The notes: a model not told the origin generated them from the letters alone. A stretch of 64,000 bases of DNA from Siphonodentalium dalli (GCA_032622095.1 CP136065.1:212888151-212952150); one strand, 5' to 3'. Shown: positions 48,093 to 58,989, counted from the first letter of the stretch. Made by a program: numbers and translations.

Positions 48093-48510
48093 TGTGACCC
48101 GCCATATCAAATCCAGTCGTAAGTCGGAATTTTTTTTTTGTCGCCTCGCATATATAAGAGAATGCATTGGCCTAACAATTTTTTACAATTTTAATAATTT
48201 GTTTTTGTATTCTTCAACAATTTTATAATTTCACCCATACAGAGCCCCAGACAAACACGAGCAGACGACACTCTTCTATATGCTTCTATATATGTGTGGG
48301 GCTCCCTGCAGGGTAATGTTGTTTTTTTTATTTATATCCTAAAAATTGTAAGAAACATTTATGTAAAAAAAAATGATAAAAAATTGTTAGGCCAATGCAT
48401 TCTCTTATATATGCGAGGCGACCTATGGTCGACTCGCATATATAAGAGAATGCATTGGCACAGGGTAAACAAATCCCGACTTACGACTGGATTTGATATG
48501 GCGGGTCACA
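48093..48510. mobile_element. TA-flanked MITE with double-hairpin cassette, copy 3, left hairpin half deleted
   Basis: Ends TGTGACCCGCC/GGCGGGTCACA beside TA on both sides. The left hairpin keeps only its distal arm (48141-48171), fused to a T run; the right hairpin is whole (48391-48459). It lies 22 bp from the end of the neighbouring GGTACGTTCA MITE. Confidence 0.85.
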
Positions 48511-49500
48511 TATACATGTCATATAACAGCATGCCGATTATACGTGAGAATATGTTTGTTTACGTTTGTGATGACATGTGTGGAGAATTCCACTAAACGT
48601 ATGGGCATCACGTTGCAAACCACACTCGCTCGTCGTACAAACCGTCAAGAAAAACGTTATTGTTGGACTTTTTTGTGTGCAAATATGATATCGTGTTTGG
48701 TATCGATCTGAGTATTTGTTGGTAACACTCTAATATGGATAACTAAATCGGCTTTTGGTGAAATTCCGTAGTTGTTGTGACTGGATCATACGGGGACCGT
48801 CGAATCGGATTGTGTACCTTTAAAATATTATATTTCGTTTCGAAAGTGGAACTATTTCTTTCGTCATTTGTGAAGCGGCCATTGTGAAAAAATGTTTGCA
48901 CCGCAAAATCAATCGATAAATAGTCGCCGGTGGCCGTTGATAATGTCATAAATTAGTAGTAATATGATATCATCGCGACATCTGTATTGGTGACCAGGGT
49001 TGTTTAAATTTTGTTCACAGATGATGAATTCAGTGAAATTTCTTAATATTTATGGAAATAGCATGCAATCGGATGTCATGCGGTGTGATTTTCGAATTAC
49101 GGCGGTATTTTGTAGCCCAATACAGTACTATTCGCTGGTACCATAATTATGAAACAGTTGGTTTTGGGTTGGAATTTTAAAATTTGCGTACGATGAGTTG
49201 AACTATCCTATAATTTCTAAGGACCCTATATTTTAACCCCAGTGGAAACCATGAAATAGCTTAATTTACAATAATCAAAACTTCATATAGCTGTGAAGAA
49301 TTGAAATTGGTAAAGAAAGAATTCGGTGTATTAAGTGCAATCATGTTCGTTACATGATTATCATGATTATTTTAGAATCATTATTTTAGTAAGCGTGGTA
49401 AATGTCAATAACAGATACATGTAGATGAGTCTGGAAAACCTTAATATTCTCCAGGTTCAGATACTCCTCTATACTGATACAACGAAATTGGGTTTGTTTG
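48511..49500. other. No recognisable gene
   Basis: ACGGGGACCGTCGAATCGGA at about 48789 is the terminus word of the GATGGTCCCC dispersed family. The rest is unremarkable. Confidence 0.45.
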
Positions 49501-49514
49501 TTGGTCTTTCGGGC

Positions 49515-50420
49515 TATGGGCGACCAAACGGCTGGACCGGGGAAGTGTCATGGGATAGGAGCCGTTTACGTTAGATGTCTTAGAAGAGCACTACTAATTA
49601 ATTTAAATAAATAATTAATTGTATACACAAAAGGCGACTAAACAATTTCTGGTCCATCAGAGCCGAAAACGTTTACACATGGAACTAAATAATTAATATA
49701 TACACACAGTGGTTTGAATATGGTCATTGAAAATTTATTCGCATGTGTAAATTGACCCGAGGAATGTCATGGGAAAATGTGCCGTTGATCTCACACGAGT
49801 TAAGGGGGCACTTATTAACAAGTTTAATTCATTAAATAATTAATTATATACCCATAATGGTTGTACCCTGGTCGCTGGAAATTGGTATGTAGGGGTAAAT
49901 TTATCCGGGGAGTTTCATTGGATAAATACCATAAAGGGGAACTAAAAATATATATGATCATATATAAGCAATAAAAAGCGTTCCTTATCGGCTTAGACGA
50001 TATGTGACACATTGGTACACAAGGGGTCACTTGACCATGGGAATATCATGGAATAGCCGCCTCTGACCTCAGCTGACTTAAAAGGGGACTAATATATAAG
50101 TAATACAGCGAATGGAATTGTCAGCTTAGATGATATGCAGGAATTTGTTTAACACATGGGTCACCCGACCAGGGGAATATAATATAGACTTGTAGTGGGA
50201 CTAATAAATTATATTAACATATACACCGAAAAGCGTTCATTATCAGCTCAGAATATCTGTGGGGAAAATTGACATATATAGGTAATTGGACACGGGGATT
50301 GTCATGGGAAATGTGCCGTTGACCTCAGATGACAAGTGGCAAAAGGGAGCGTTCATTATCAACTTAAAAGATAGAGGTAACTTTATCCGGAGGGTGTCAT
50401 GAAATAGTTGATGTGTATCA
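49515..50420. repeat. Degenerate tandem repeat, unit about 170 bp
   Basis: Phrases such as GGGGAATGTCATGGGAAA-type, GTGCCGTTGACCTCA, GGGACTAATAAATTA and AGCGTTCATTATCAGCT recur five or six times in the same order with heavy divergence. Related single copies lie near 7.6 and 8.6 kb. Confidence 0.65.
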
Positions 50421-51538
50421 GGCGACTAATACTTAATTTAAACGACATGAATGCATACCACCCTATATGTGAGACTCGCATGTAAAATGTAATGTACTGG
50501 TACATGATCTTCAATGTTGGACCAGCGCAGCTTCAGTCACGAAAGGGTTATAGCAATTATTTACGAAATATACCAGTATTGTCGTTACGTCAATTTGTCG
50601 ATTCGATATCGATAATTGGCCTTCCGTTTGATATAATGTGTCACCTCCATATCGTGTATATATGGCGCAGTTATGCAATTCTGCGTTGGAAAATGACTCC
50701 CGCTAAAGGTTTCCCACTTTCACAAAGTGACCACAGTTGTGGGCATATCTCCATTTTTGTTATAGGTGTCCCCGAATTAATCGGTATGTTGTGTGTTGAA
50801 ATGTGAAGTGTTACTTTTGGTCGCCATTGTTTTAGTTATCACATCCATTTAAAGATGGCATGTTAAAATAGTTCCGACTGTTAATGAAGCATAGTGCCAA
50901 GTGGATTGGATGAGACAGCAGCCACTTGGGGGGGGGGGTGCGAGATAGGGTGTATGGTGGGATGAAACAAAGAGCGCTTTCGATTAGTACAATTTGTACT
51001 CGTTTTCAGTGTAAATCTGATTGATGATTTTGTGGATTGTCGTGATACCCATGCCATACAAATCATAGCAATTACAATAGTATTGTAATTAAACTGGCAA
51101 GTTGAAAATAAACTTAGAAAATGTTGACTAATTTGGCGTCAAATCGGACCATACATATGCAACATAGATCAACAGATCCACAAACCTTCAGATTTAGAGT
51201 AAGTTCCATCTCGGTTGCATCCCATGAGAACCTTTGCCTTACCAAACTCTTCTTTAATCTTTGTAAGCTTCTCTTTGTCGACACCCTCGCACGCATATGA
51301 CCAACAGTCTACGTGTATTCCTATCACGATTCTGGGAATGGAAATCAATTATGTTGCTGAAAACTGCTAAAAATAATAATACGTTTGCACTGTAACTCAT
51401 AACGACGATTTCCCCCAGAAAGATTACATTTATGTGTGGCATACGACTGATCAATTAAAACAATAACTTGCTAAGACACCATCCGGATAAAGTTACCTCT
51501 ATCTTTTAAGTTGATAATGAACGCTCTCTTTTGCCACC
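50336..51538. repeat. Inverted pair of about 62 bp, 1.1 kb apart
   Basis: AGCGTTCATTATCAACTTAA, then AAGATAGAGGTAACTTTATC, at 50336-50397 is found in reverse at about 51480-51538 with two or three mismatches. The sequence between has only short frames. It could be the ends of an element or two insertions of the 49.5-50.4 kb repeat facing each other. Confidence 0.7.
50928..50938. repeat. Poly-G run (11)
   Basis: Homopolymer G following CCACTT. Confidence 0.9.
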
Positions 51539-51542
51539 ACTG

Positions 51543-52617
51543 TTACAGTAATGTTTACATAGCGATGGTCTCGATGTGCAAATCTCGTTATTGGAACGTT
51601 ATTAATGCAAATTAAAAACAATATTTTGATGCTAGTTTTTGTTTTACATACGTGTATACAATTTATCACACGAGCCTTTAATAAATAGGTACACTGAGTC
51701 GTATTAACAGACTACACCTTAATTTGCATCTTAAAGTGTTAAGAACTAGACGTTGATGGATAATTTTTTTTAATTGTTTCGTGTGTATAATGTTCAGCGC
51801 ATAAGGTTGATTACTATTTGTCGATCTCGAGTTCATAGAGGGTGATACTGTTGTTTGATTGGACGAAGCGCCATCACTTGTCATATAGTAGTTGACCATT
51901 GTCTAGCGAGTGAACTATATCCCGGATTATAACTATTCCCACCAGTCCTGCTGACGTCACCATCTGGCTAGAGGTCATAATTTGGCGCGAGGCTAGAATT
52001 TTGCTTGAGTGAGTAACATTTTGGGTGGCAGTGGTGCTAATTCTAGCGCGAAAGTGTGACGGTAGCAGAATGTAAAGGGTGATTACACCATGGAACAGAT
52101 TATCAGAATACTATAGTCCGGGGGAGATAGTTCGCAAAATTCTAGCCTCGCGCCAAATTATGACCTCTAGCCAGATGGTGACGTCAGCAGGACTGGTGGG
52201 AATAGTTATAATCCGGGATATCGTTCACTCGCTATACAATGGTCAACTACTATATGGCAAGTGATGGCGCTTCGTCCAATCAAACGACAGTATCACCCTC
52301 TATGAACTCGAGATCGACAAATAGTAATCAACCATATGCGCTGAACATTATACACACGAAACAATTAAAAATATTATCCATCAACATCTCGTTCTTACGA
52401 CTTTAATTTGCAAATTAAGGTGTAGTCTGTTAATACGACTCAGGGTACCTATTACTTAAAGGGATACACAGTCTGCGAGGTGGGCTCGTGTGATAAATTG
52501 TATACACGTATGTAAAAAAAAAAACTAGCATCAAAATATTGTTTTTAATTTGCATTAATAACGTTCCAATAACGAGATTTGCACATCGAGACCATCGCTA
52601 CGTAAACATTATTGTTA
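51543..52617. mobile_element. 1.07-kb inverted repeat (arms about 460-480 bp, loop 129 bp)
   Basis: Left arm 51543-52004 and right arm 52134-52617 are reverse complements along their whole length with scattered mismatches. Examples are AATGTTTACATAGCGATGGT against ACCATCGCTACGTAAACATT, and GAGGTCATAATTTGGCGCGA against TCGCGCCAAATTATGACCTC. The left arm lacks about 25 bp present in the right (near 51680). A solo, more diverged copy of the outer end is near 54102-54150. No gene inside. It is a long foldback element or an inverted duplication. Confidence 0.9.
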
Positions 52618-52694
52618 CCCAATAGTAAAGTTTTACTTCGTAAATCATTGGGATTTATAATTAACTGGTTAACCCCAAATTCGCGTTCGTAACG

Positions 52695-52850
52695 CCACAA
52701 CGAACTGTTGCCCGCCCTGTATTAACTGTTGCCCGGTTTGCAATCACGGTCAGCTTTCGTGACGTCACGAGTGAACTGTTGCCCGACCCGATCGAACTGT
52801 TGACTGGCTCCAAGCGAACTGTTGACTGGCCCGAACGAACTTTTTGCATT
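52695..52850. repeat. Cluster of GAACTGTTG motifs
   Basis: Six irregularly spaced copies of AACTGTTG (five of them GAACTGTTG), mostly followed by CCCG or ACTGGC, in about 150 bp; another is near 53034. The spacing of roughly 20-40 bp is not constant, so it is a loose repeat or a cluster of binding sites. Confidence 0.6.
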
Positions 52851-53068
52851 CAGATACATGGCGGTATATTCCAGTTAGTTCTCATAATTCGAAATAACAC
52901 TATTAAAGAGTGTGATTAATTAGCAATGACCTGATTATATACAAGTAAATGTATTGGGTAACAAAGCAATTATTTCATGTGTCTTTTGGGAACAGGCACA
53001 ATTGTTGTCCCACGGTATCAGGAATTACTATCGAACTGTTGCCCTCGGCCTTCGATCAATGTCGAACT

Positions 53069-53949
53069 AGGGCACGTTCATACACTGGCAAATTTGCACG
53101 GCATTTTTTGCAGGAATTTTCTCATAGAAAACTCTTTGGTACCAGAATATGAACGGACACATGCATATAACATGCATATATGTGACCCGCCATATCAAAT
53201 CCAGTCGGAAGTCGGGATTTTGTTTACCCTGTGCCAATGCATTCTCTTATATATGAGACTCGGCCATAGGTCGCCTCGCATATATAAGAGTATGCAACGG
53301 CCTAACAATTTTTTATCATGTTTTTTAAATAAATGTTTCTTACAATTTTTAGGACATAAAATAAAAAAACATCCATTACCCTGCAGGGAACCCCACATAT
53401 ATATAGAAGCACATAGAAGAGTGTCGTCTGCTCATGTTTGTCTGGGGCTCTGTATGGGTGAAATTATAAAATTGTTAAAGAATACAAGAACAAATTATTA
53501 AAATTGTAAAAAATTGTTAGGCCAATGCATTCTCTTATATATGCGAGGCGACCTATGGTCGACTCGCATATATAAGACAATGCATTGGCACAGGGTAAAC
53601 AAATCCCGACTTCCGACTGGATTTGATATGGCGGGTCATATATACCAAAGCCAACGACACGATAGTAAAACTTCGGAAGTTCCACATGTAACGGTACTAC
53701 CAACACATCGCATTAAAATACCTGTATGATTGATTCTTGCGAGATAATTGCATGATATTTAAAGGCAAATATCGATAGCATGACTACTAGTGGAACTACA
53801 CATGTTTTACTTCGCATGTATAATTAGCTGTGGTATAGAGATGCATTTGATATGCATGTTTCCGTTTATATTATGGCACTACAGGGTTTACTGTGAGAAA
53901 ATGCCTGCAAACAATGCCTTGAAAACTTACCAGTGTGTGAACGCACCCT
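53069..53949. mobile_element. GGTACGTTCA-family MITE interrupted by a double-hairpin MITE
   Basis: AGGGCACGTTCATACACTGG ... ACCAGAATATGAACGGACA on the left and, reversed, GTTTCCGTTTATATTATGG ... CCAGTGTGTGAACGCACCC on the right are the arms. The outer parts and the interior (for example TTGCGAGATAATTGCATG) match 47658-48070. At 53181-53640 a complete TA-flanked element is inserted, so this MITE is the older of the two. Confidence 0.8.
53181..53640. mobile_element. TA-flanked MITE with double-hairpin cassette, copy 4 (nested)
   Basis: Ends TGTGACCCGCC and GGCGGGTCATA beside TATA. Hairpins 53233-53301 (diverged: GAGACTCGGCC, GTATGCAACGG) and 53521-53589. Both ends carry the variant CGGAAG/CTTCCG where the other copies have CGTAAG/CTTACG. 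Confidence 0.85.
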
Positions 53950-54101
53950 CAGTCCAATAATTAAGATACCAACAAAGTTTAATACCAAACTTGACGGTAA
54001 AACTGGAAAGGGTGAAAGCATCGAAAAGTATACAAAAATAGTATTTAGAGTAAAATATTTGAGCATACTACGCCATTAGCGATGTTTATTGACAAATTAC
54101 T

Positions 54102-54150
54102 GTAACAGTTTTGGTTACATAGCAATGGTTTCAACATGTGAAATTTCATA
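54102..54150. repeat. Solo end of the 51.5-kb inverted-repeat element
   Basis: GGTTACATAGCAATGGTTTC with AACATGTGAAATTTC resembles TGTTTACATAGCGATGGTCTC with GATGTGCAAATCTC at 51552. No partner arm nearby. Confidence 0.5.
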
Positions 54151-55450
54151 ATTGATGAACTTTCAACAATTAATTTTAGAGCAACGTTTATCTGTTCTTC
54201 TAGGTGGTGATGTGTTTACATACTTTTATAATTTTGCACATTTGCCCACTGCAAAGACCGTGTGTCCCTTTAAGATGTCACCAATATTGTCGTTTTTGGC
54301 GCTGAACTGTTATCGGGAGAAGAAATATAATTTTGGAAATGTGGTGATCGCGGTTCTACTGTGTATTCCAATATAGGGTACTGATATCCATGTTTCCCAA
54401 CGTTATTCCGTGCAGTCTGAATGGATTGGATCCATGGAAGAACATCAATAAAACTTACGCACAAATTTGGTTGTCGTTGTTTGCGGTAAGTAATGGCTGA
54501 ACGCATTGGTCCGCCTCTCTGCGACAAACTGCAAAAATGTCGATAAGTTATTATGCCGTCGAGAAATGTTTAAGTAATCGTGCTGAAATAATTATGCATG
54601 TAGTCTGAAATCTCTAGCCGTCTGACACCAACCGGACATAGCAGGGGAAACTCCGGGACATATTCATTGTTTACAGTGACAGTTGGTTGCATGGTTGTTT
54701 ATCCTTTTTTAATTCCACACACATTGACGCGATGCACATGTATTTCAGTCTTCCAACCATTGAATACATATTATTTTATACCTCTAGTGGAATACAGGCA
54801 CGAACTATCTTGCTGTTGTTGTCGCCAAGAAAGATGACGTATATTACGCCAACGATCGGCTTCGGATGATGCACGATCAATACTGGTAGCTATTTATCAG
54901 ACTTATAATCACAATAAAGGTAGCTGTAGTATCAATGAAGGTGGCAATCGTGGGTTGAATTTAATTTACACAACGGTGTAGAATAAATACGGAACACATC
55001 TTGAATCAAAATCTCGATTTTTTTATCGAACTCGTTGCGGATGGCCCATAGATACATTTCGATTGAGTTACGCTCTCGCAATATATATCCTTGCGCCATC
55101 CGCAACTCATTCGGTAAAAGATTCTTGATTGACATGCTCGTTGTGTTGTGTGTATTACTAATTCAACCGGAATATCATATCATGGCACTGTTATAGTACT
55201 GTAACAAAAGCGTGAATCTTGAGGTGAATGTTACTGAATAATCACACCACTGTACTCAGAAATCTAATGTAGTAGAATGATGTCTTTGGAGTAAGAGCCG
55301 AAGCTTTCTTGTTGTCTATTCTTTACACCTCAATTTGGCGAATAACTATTTCTTGGCCCCTGGAACAACATTATATAGTGTGCTAATTGAAGTTGACAAC
55401 TAATTGGACTACATCTACACGTTACTAAGAATTGAAATTGAAGTCGTGCG
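54151..55450. other. No recognisable gene
   Basis: A small foldback at 55034-55105 (GTTGCGGATGGC against GCCATCCGCAAC) underlies the minus frame 54932-55135, so I do not call that frame a gene. Confidence 0.45.
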
Positions 55451-55588
55451 TGGGGCTCAAAATAGCACTTGTTTTGCTATATATACGTCTATGGTGTGGC
55501 TCCACACCATATGCAAGGATTTCCAGTTGGCCGCCTTGGTTTTTGTCACACAGCCGATTTAGCAACAAATAGTGCTATTTTGAGCCCC
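55451..55588. repeat. Foldback element, 138 bp
   Basis: GGGGCTCAAAATAGCAC pairs with GTGCTATTTTGAGCCCC; a second inner palindrome, GGTGTGGCTCCACACC, lies at about 55493-55508. Confidence 0.85.
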
Positions 55589-55826
55589 TTGCACCACTTC
55601 AGCCAAAAGTTCGAAAATTTGAAGGGGCTATATGGTCGCGTCCCGGTCCTGGTCTATAGGCGTACATGGGTTGGCACCGTATGGAACTCCATGGATGGCC
55701 GGGTGGTCGCCATGGTTCTGACTACGGTGGCGATTTAGCAAAGTTGCGCTCTGAATATTTAATATGGTTTCACTACCACGAACATAAGAGGAATGTCGAA
55801 TATTCTGTTTATTTTTTTTACCCTGT

Positions 55827-56151
55827 GCCAATGCATTCTCTTATATATGCGAGTCGACCATAGGTCGCCTCGCATATATACGAGAATGCATTGGCCTAAC
55901 AATTTTTTATCATTTTTTTTAAAATAAAAAACATCCATTACCCTGCAGGGAGCCCCACACATATATAGAAGCATATAGAAGAGTGTCGTCTGCTCATGTT
56001 TGTCTGGGGCTCTGTATGGGTGAAATTATAAAATTGTTAAAGAATACAAGAAACAAATATTAAAATTGTAAAAAAATGTTAGGCCAATGCATTCTCTTAT
56101 ATATGCGAGGCGACCTATGGTCGACTCGCATATATAAGAGAATGCATTGGC
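55827..56151. mobile_element. Double-hairpin cassette without TGTGACCC shell
   Basis: Hairpins 55827-55895 and 56083-56151 and the GAGCCCCACACATATATAG centre of the TA-flanked family. Beyond CCCTGT and ACAGGG the flanks are unrelated to the TGTGACCC ends (ATTTTTTTTA on the left, TAAAAAAAATCAGGGCAG on the right). Confidence 0.85.
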
Positions 56152-56177
56152 ACAGGGTAAAAAAAATCAGGGCAGTC

Positions 56178-56697
56178 TTCGAAAGATTGATTTGCCGCGT
56201 CCCTGCTCTATATAAGCCCATGTGATGGCACCACGTGATAGGGATAACCCTTTACCCAACAAACCGGCCAAAACCGGCCAAATAAAGCTTCAACAGCCTA
56301 AAATATCTTCGGTCTGTCTCAATAGAACCATACAAATATGGATATAATTGGAACCGGCTCCTTGACCACATTGTGATAGTTACAGTTATGCCCTGTGCCA
56401 ATGCATTCTCTTATATATGCGAGTCGACCATAGGTCGCCCCGCATATATAATAGAATGCATTGGCCTAAAAAAAATCTTTTTTTAACACTTTTTACCATT
56501 TTTTCTTACATTCTTTAACAATTTTATAATTTTTAATGTGTTAAGCCAATGCATTCTCTTATATATGCGAGGCGACCTATGGTCGACTCGCATATATAAG
56601 AGAATGCATTGGCACAGGGCCGTTCTGTGTCAAAAGATTGATTTGCAGCGTCCCTGCTCTATATAAGCCCACGTGATGGCACCACGCGATAGTGGAA
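56178..56697. repeat. 65-bp direct repeats surrounding the second TTAA-type element
   Basis: AAAGATTGATTTGCCGCGTC, then CCTGCTCTATATAAGCCCA and ATGGCACCACGTGATAG, at 56178-56243 return at 56632-56697 with about four changes. The repeats flank the element directly, much longer than a target duplication. Confidence 0.85.
56248..56620. mobile_element. piggyBac-like MITE, copy 2, right terminus missing
   Basis: Starts CCCTTTACCCAACAAACCGG like 3692 and stays nearly identical through GCTTCAACAGCCTAAAATAT to the hairpins (56397-56465 and 56545-56613). The left flank is ATAA rather than TTAA, and after ACAGGGCCGTT the terminal TGGGTAAAGGG is absent; the duplicated flank begins instead. Confidence 0.85.
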
Positions 56698-56881
56698 TTA
56701 TTCCCAGCTATCCGCCATGATTCTGACCCCGGAACCGATTTGGCAACAAAAAGTGCCATTTTGACACCCCGTACGATCGGTGTTGGTTGCATTTTCAGCA
56801 ATAATAGTTAAATGCTACATCGTTTCAAATTTGACTGGGAACTCAATGATAATACATTTATGTCTTTAATATGAGACCTAC

Positions 56882-57169
56882 CACTGTAAACGACTGTTTC
56901 TGCATAATCAGAGCCGAGCGAGTTGTTGGCATGACACCTATAAACACCGGTCTCCATAACCATTGATGACAGGCTAATGGCTTCCTCGTTCGTGGTAGTA
57001 CCAGAGTTGATCCTCTTTTTCAACTTCTCGCTCACATGTGCAGCATGTCCGTTCACCGTCATTGTCACGTCAGATTTAGGAACTCCATAAACGTAGCATG
57101 TAATGACTGTCAGATGTGGCTCCGATGGTATTCCGATTTCCCCGTGGACCATTCGGACCACAGGAGTCC
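56882..57169 (-). CDS. Immunoglobulin-domain exon
   Basis: A 288-bp minus-strand exon coding for about 96 residues. The acceptor, TTTTTTCCCGGAATAG, ends at 57170; the donor is CAGTG/GTAGGT at 56882/56881. Phase is 1-1, the rule for shuffled Ig exons in animals. The domain shows HLTVITCYVYGVP (first Cys), MTVNGHAAHV, NEEAISLSSMVMETGVYRCH (E-T-G-x-Y-x-C, second Cys 54 residues after the first) and NNSLGSDYAETVVYS. The core Trp is missing (Met/Val in its place), and NNS is a possible glycosylation site. I-set type, as in cell-adhesion or receptor proteins. No neighbouring exon was found in the window. Confidence 0.8.
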
Positions 57170-57210
57170 CTATTCCGGGAAAAAAGAGTTTTGGAATCTT
57201 AGGAATATAC

Positions 57211-57743
57211 TGATGTCTGATAGTGCATGTATACATCAATTGACTGCACACATACCACTTGATGTCTGATAGTACATGTATACATCAATTGACTGCACAC
57301 ATACCACTTGATGTATGATAGTACATGTTTACATCAATTGACTGCACACATACCATTTGATGTCTGATAGTACATGTATACATCAATTGACTACACACAC
57401 CACTTGATGTCTGATAGTACATGTATACATCAATTTACTGCACACATACCAATTGATGTCTGATAGTACATGTATACATCAATTGACTGCACACATACCA
57501 CTTGATGTCTGATAGTACATGTATACATCAATTGACTGCACACACCACTTGATGTCTGATATTACATGTATACATAAATTGACTGCACACACCACTTGAT
57601 GTCTGATATTACATGTATACATCAATTGACTGCACACACCACTTGATGTATGATAGTACATGTATACATCAATTGAGTGCACACATACCATTCGATGTCT
57701 GATAGTACATGTATACATCAATTGACTGCACACATACCACTTG
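57211..57743. repeat. 49-bp minisatellite, about 11 units
   Basis: Unit GATGTCTGATAGTACATGTA + TACATCAATTGACTGCACAC + ATACCACTT, with 45-bp variants lacking TACA-type bases (ACACACCACTTG). It begins about 40 bp from the Ig exon's acceptor, inside its upstream intron. The long minus frames in it (57479-57820) exist because the repeat lacks stops in some frames. Confidence 0.95.
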
Positions 57744-57880
57744 AACCAGACCAAACTCCCACATTTGCAGCAACAAATTTTCATGTTGAAACTTTCCAAC
57801 TGGTACCCCAAGCTTTCCAAACTGACACGCCCCTAAGGTTACAAAATTTCCAAATGATGGCCAGTTTGGCAGTATGTTAA

Positions 57881-57940
57881 CCCTTTACCCAACAAAATGG
57901 CCAAAACCGGCCAAATAAAGCTTCAACAGCCTAAAATATC
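57881..57940. mobile_element. piggyBac-like MITE, left-end fragment
   Basis: TTAA at 57877-57880, then CCCTTTACCCAACAAAATGG and GCTTCAACAGCCTAAAATAT as at 3692 and 56248. It is cut off at ATATC and joined to satellite sequence. Confidence 0.8.
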
Positions 57941-58620
57941 GAACTTGACCTGTATTTTGATATGAACGACGCACAAAAAACAGAATTTCCAATTAAACAA
58001 TCCAAACTTGAGTTATCATCCGGAAACCAAAGAAAAAACAAGAACTATTGAATTTTCTAAGTCGAAAAGCCCATAACTCTGAGAAAAATCATCGGATCAA
58101 ACTCAAATTCGAACTTGACCAGTATTTTGATATCAATGACTCACAAAAAAACGGAATTTTCAATTGAACAGTCCAAACTTGAGTTATCATCCGGAAACCA
58201 AAGAAAAAAGAATAAAAATTGAATTTTCTAAGTCGAAAAAAGTCCATAACTCTAGGAAAAATCATCGGATCAAACTCAAATTCTAATTCAACCTGTATCG
58301 TGATATGACTGATCCACACAAAAACGGTATTTGTAATTAAATGATCCAAACTTGAGATATCATCCGGAAACCAAAAAAGTGAGAAATTTTCTAAGTAAAA
58401 AAAAAGTTGTAAAAGGGAAATAACTCCATAAAAGAACATCGGATCAAACCCAGAATTACAGAGCACCTGTGTTCTTGGTCGAGACACCTACAAACCAAGT
58501 TTCAATCAAATCGGATGATCATTACTGGGCGGACGGACGCACGGACGGAAGGACGGGACGGAAGGACGGACGGGCTGATTACAATAGTCCCCCCAAAAAT
58601 AAATTTTTCGGGGGACAATA
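57941..58620. repeat. Satellite-like repeat (unit about 155 bp) ending in GGAC-rich tract
   Basis: Three and a half diverged units with ATCGGATCAAACTCAAATTC, GAGTTATCATCCGGAAACCA and TCTAAGTCGAAAA. It ends with AATCGGATGATCATTACTGG, a GGACGGAC tract (58529-58571) and CCCCCCAAAAATAAATTTTT. From memory, repeats of this type that end in GGAC tracts are common in mollusc genomes. Confidence 0.7.
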
Positions 58621-58989
58621 AACCATGAATATGATTGGACATTTTTCTAAAATTGCGGTTTAATGCCTATACTCGTTACACTCCATAACCTACAATCGGA
58701 ATCTCTCTATTGTTGACTTGAGTATGACACGTTTCGTGTCTCATTGATAAACTAATGAACGAATTAGTTAGAATGTTAGATAAACTGAACCTTTTACCAA
58801 TATAGTGGGAAGCTATTTGGCTATCCACTTGGTCTCGTCGAGAATGTGCAATGCCGACGCAGATAACTCGACTGATTCGGAATGGGAGCAAACTTAATAA
58901 AAACCCTGGGCTTGTTGTTCAACCCCCTTTCCAATTCGCCTATCTATACTATATTGTCCAAACTTCTGTTAAAAGTTATGTATTAGGGT
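58621..58989. other. Dispersed repeat piece, no gene
   Basis: GCGGTTTAATGCCTATACTCGTTACACTCC-type sequence at 58650-58690 matches 43225-43265 (GGTTTAATGCCTACACGTTA, CATAACCTAC). Confidence 0.5.

Noticed and set aside
52661-52849. 62-codon minus-strand protein
   Set aside because: Its Thr-Val-Arg repeats are translations of the GAACTGTTG cluster.
53518-53729. Frames containing LYMRGDLWSTRIYKRMHWH (also at 44055, 48294, 55759)
   Set aside because: The same peptide appears at every copy because it is a translation of the hairpin cassette; the conservation reflects the repeat, not coding selection.
54932-55135. 67-codon minus-strand protein
   Set aside because: It overlaps a small foldback and has no recognisable domain.
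57479-57820. 113-codon minus-strand protein with repeated Cys-rich units
   Set aside because: It is a translation of the 49-bp minisatellite, with the frame shifting between unit-length variants.
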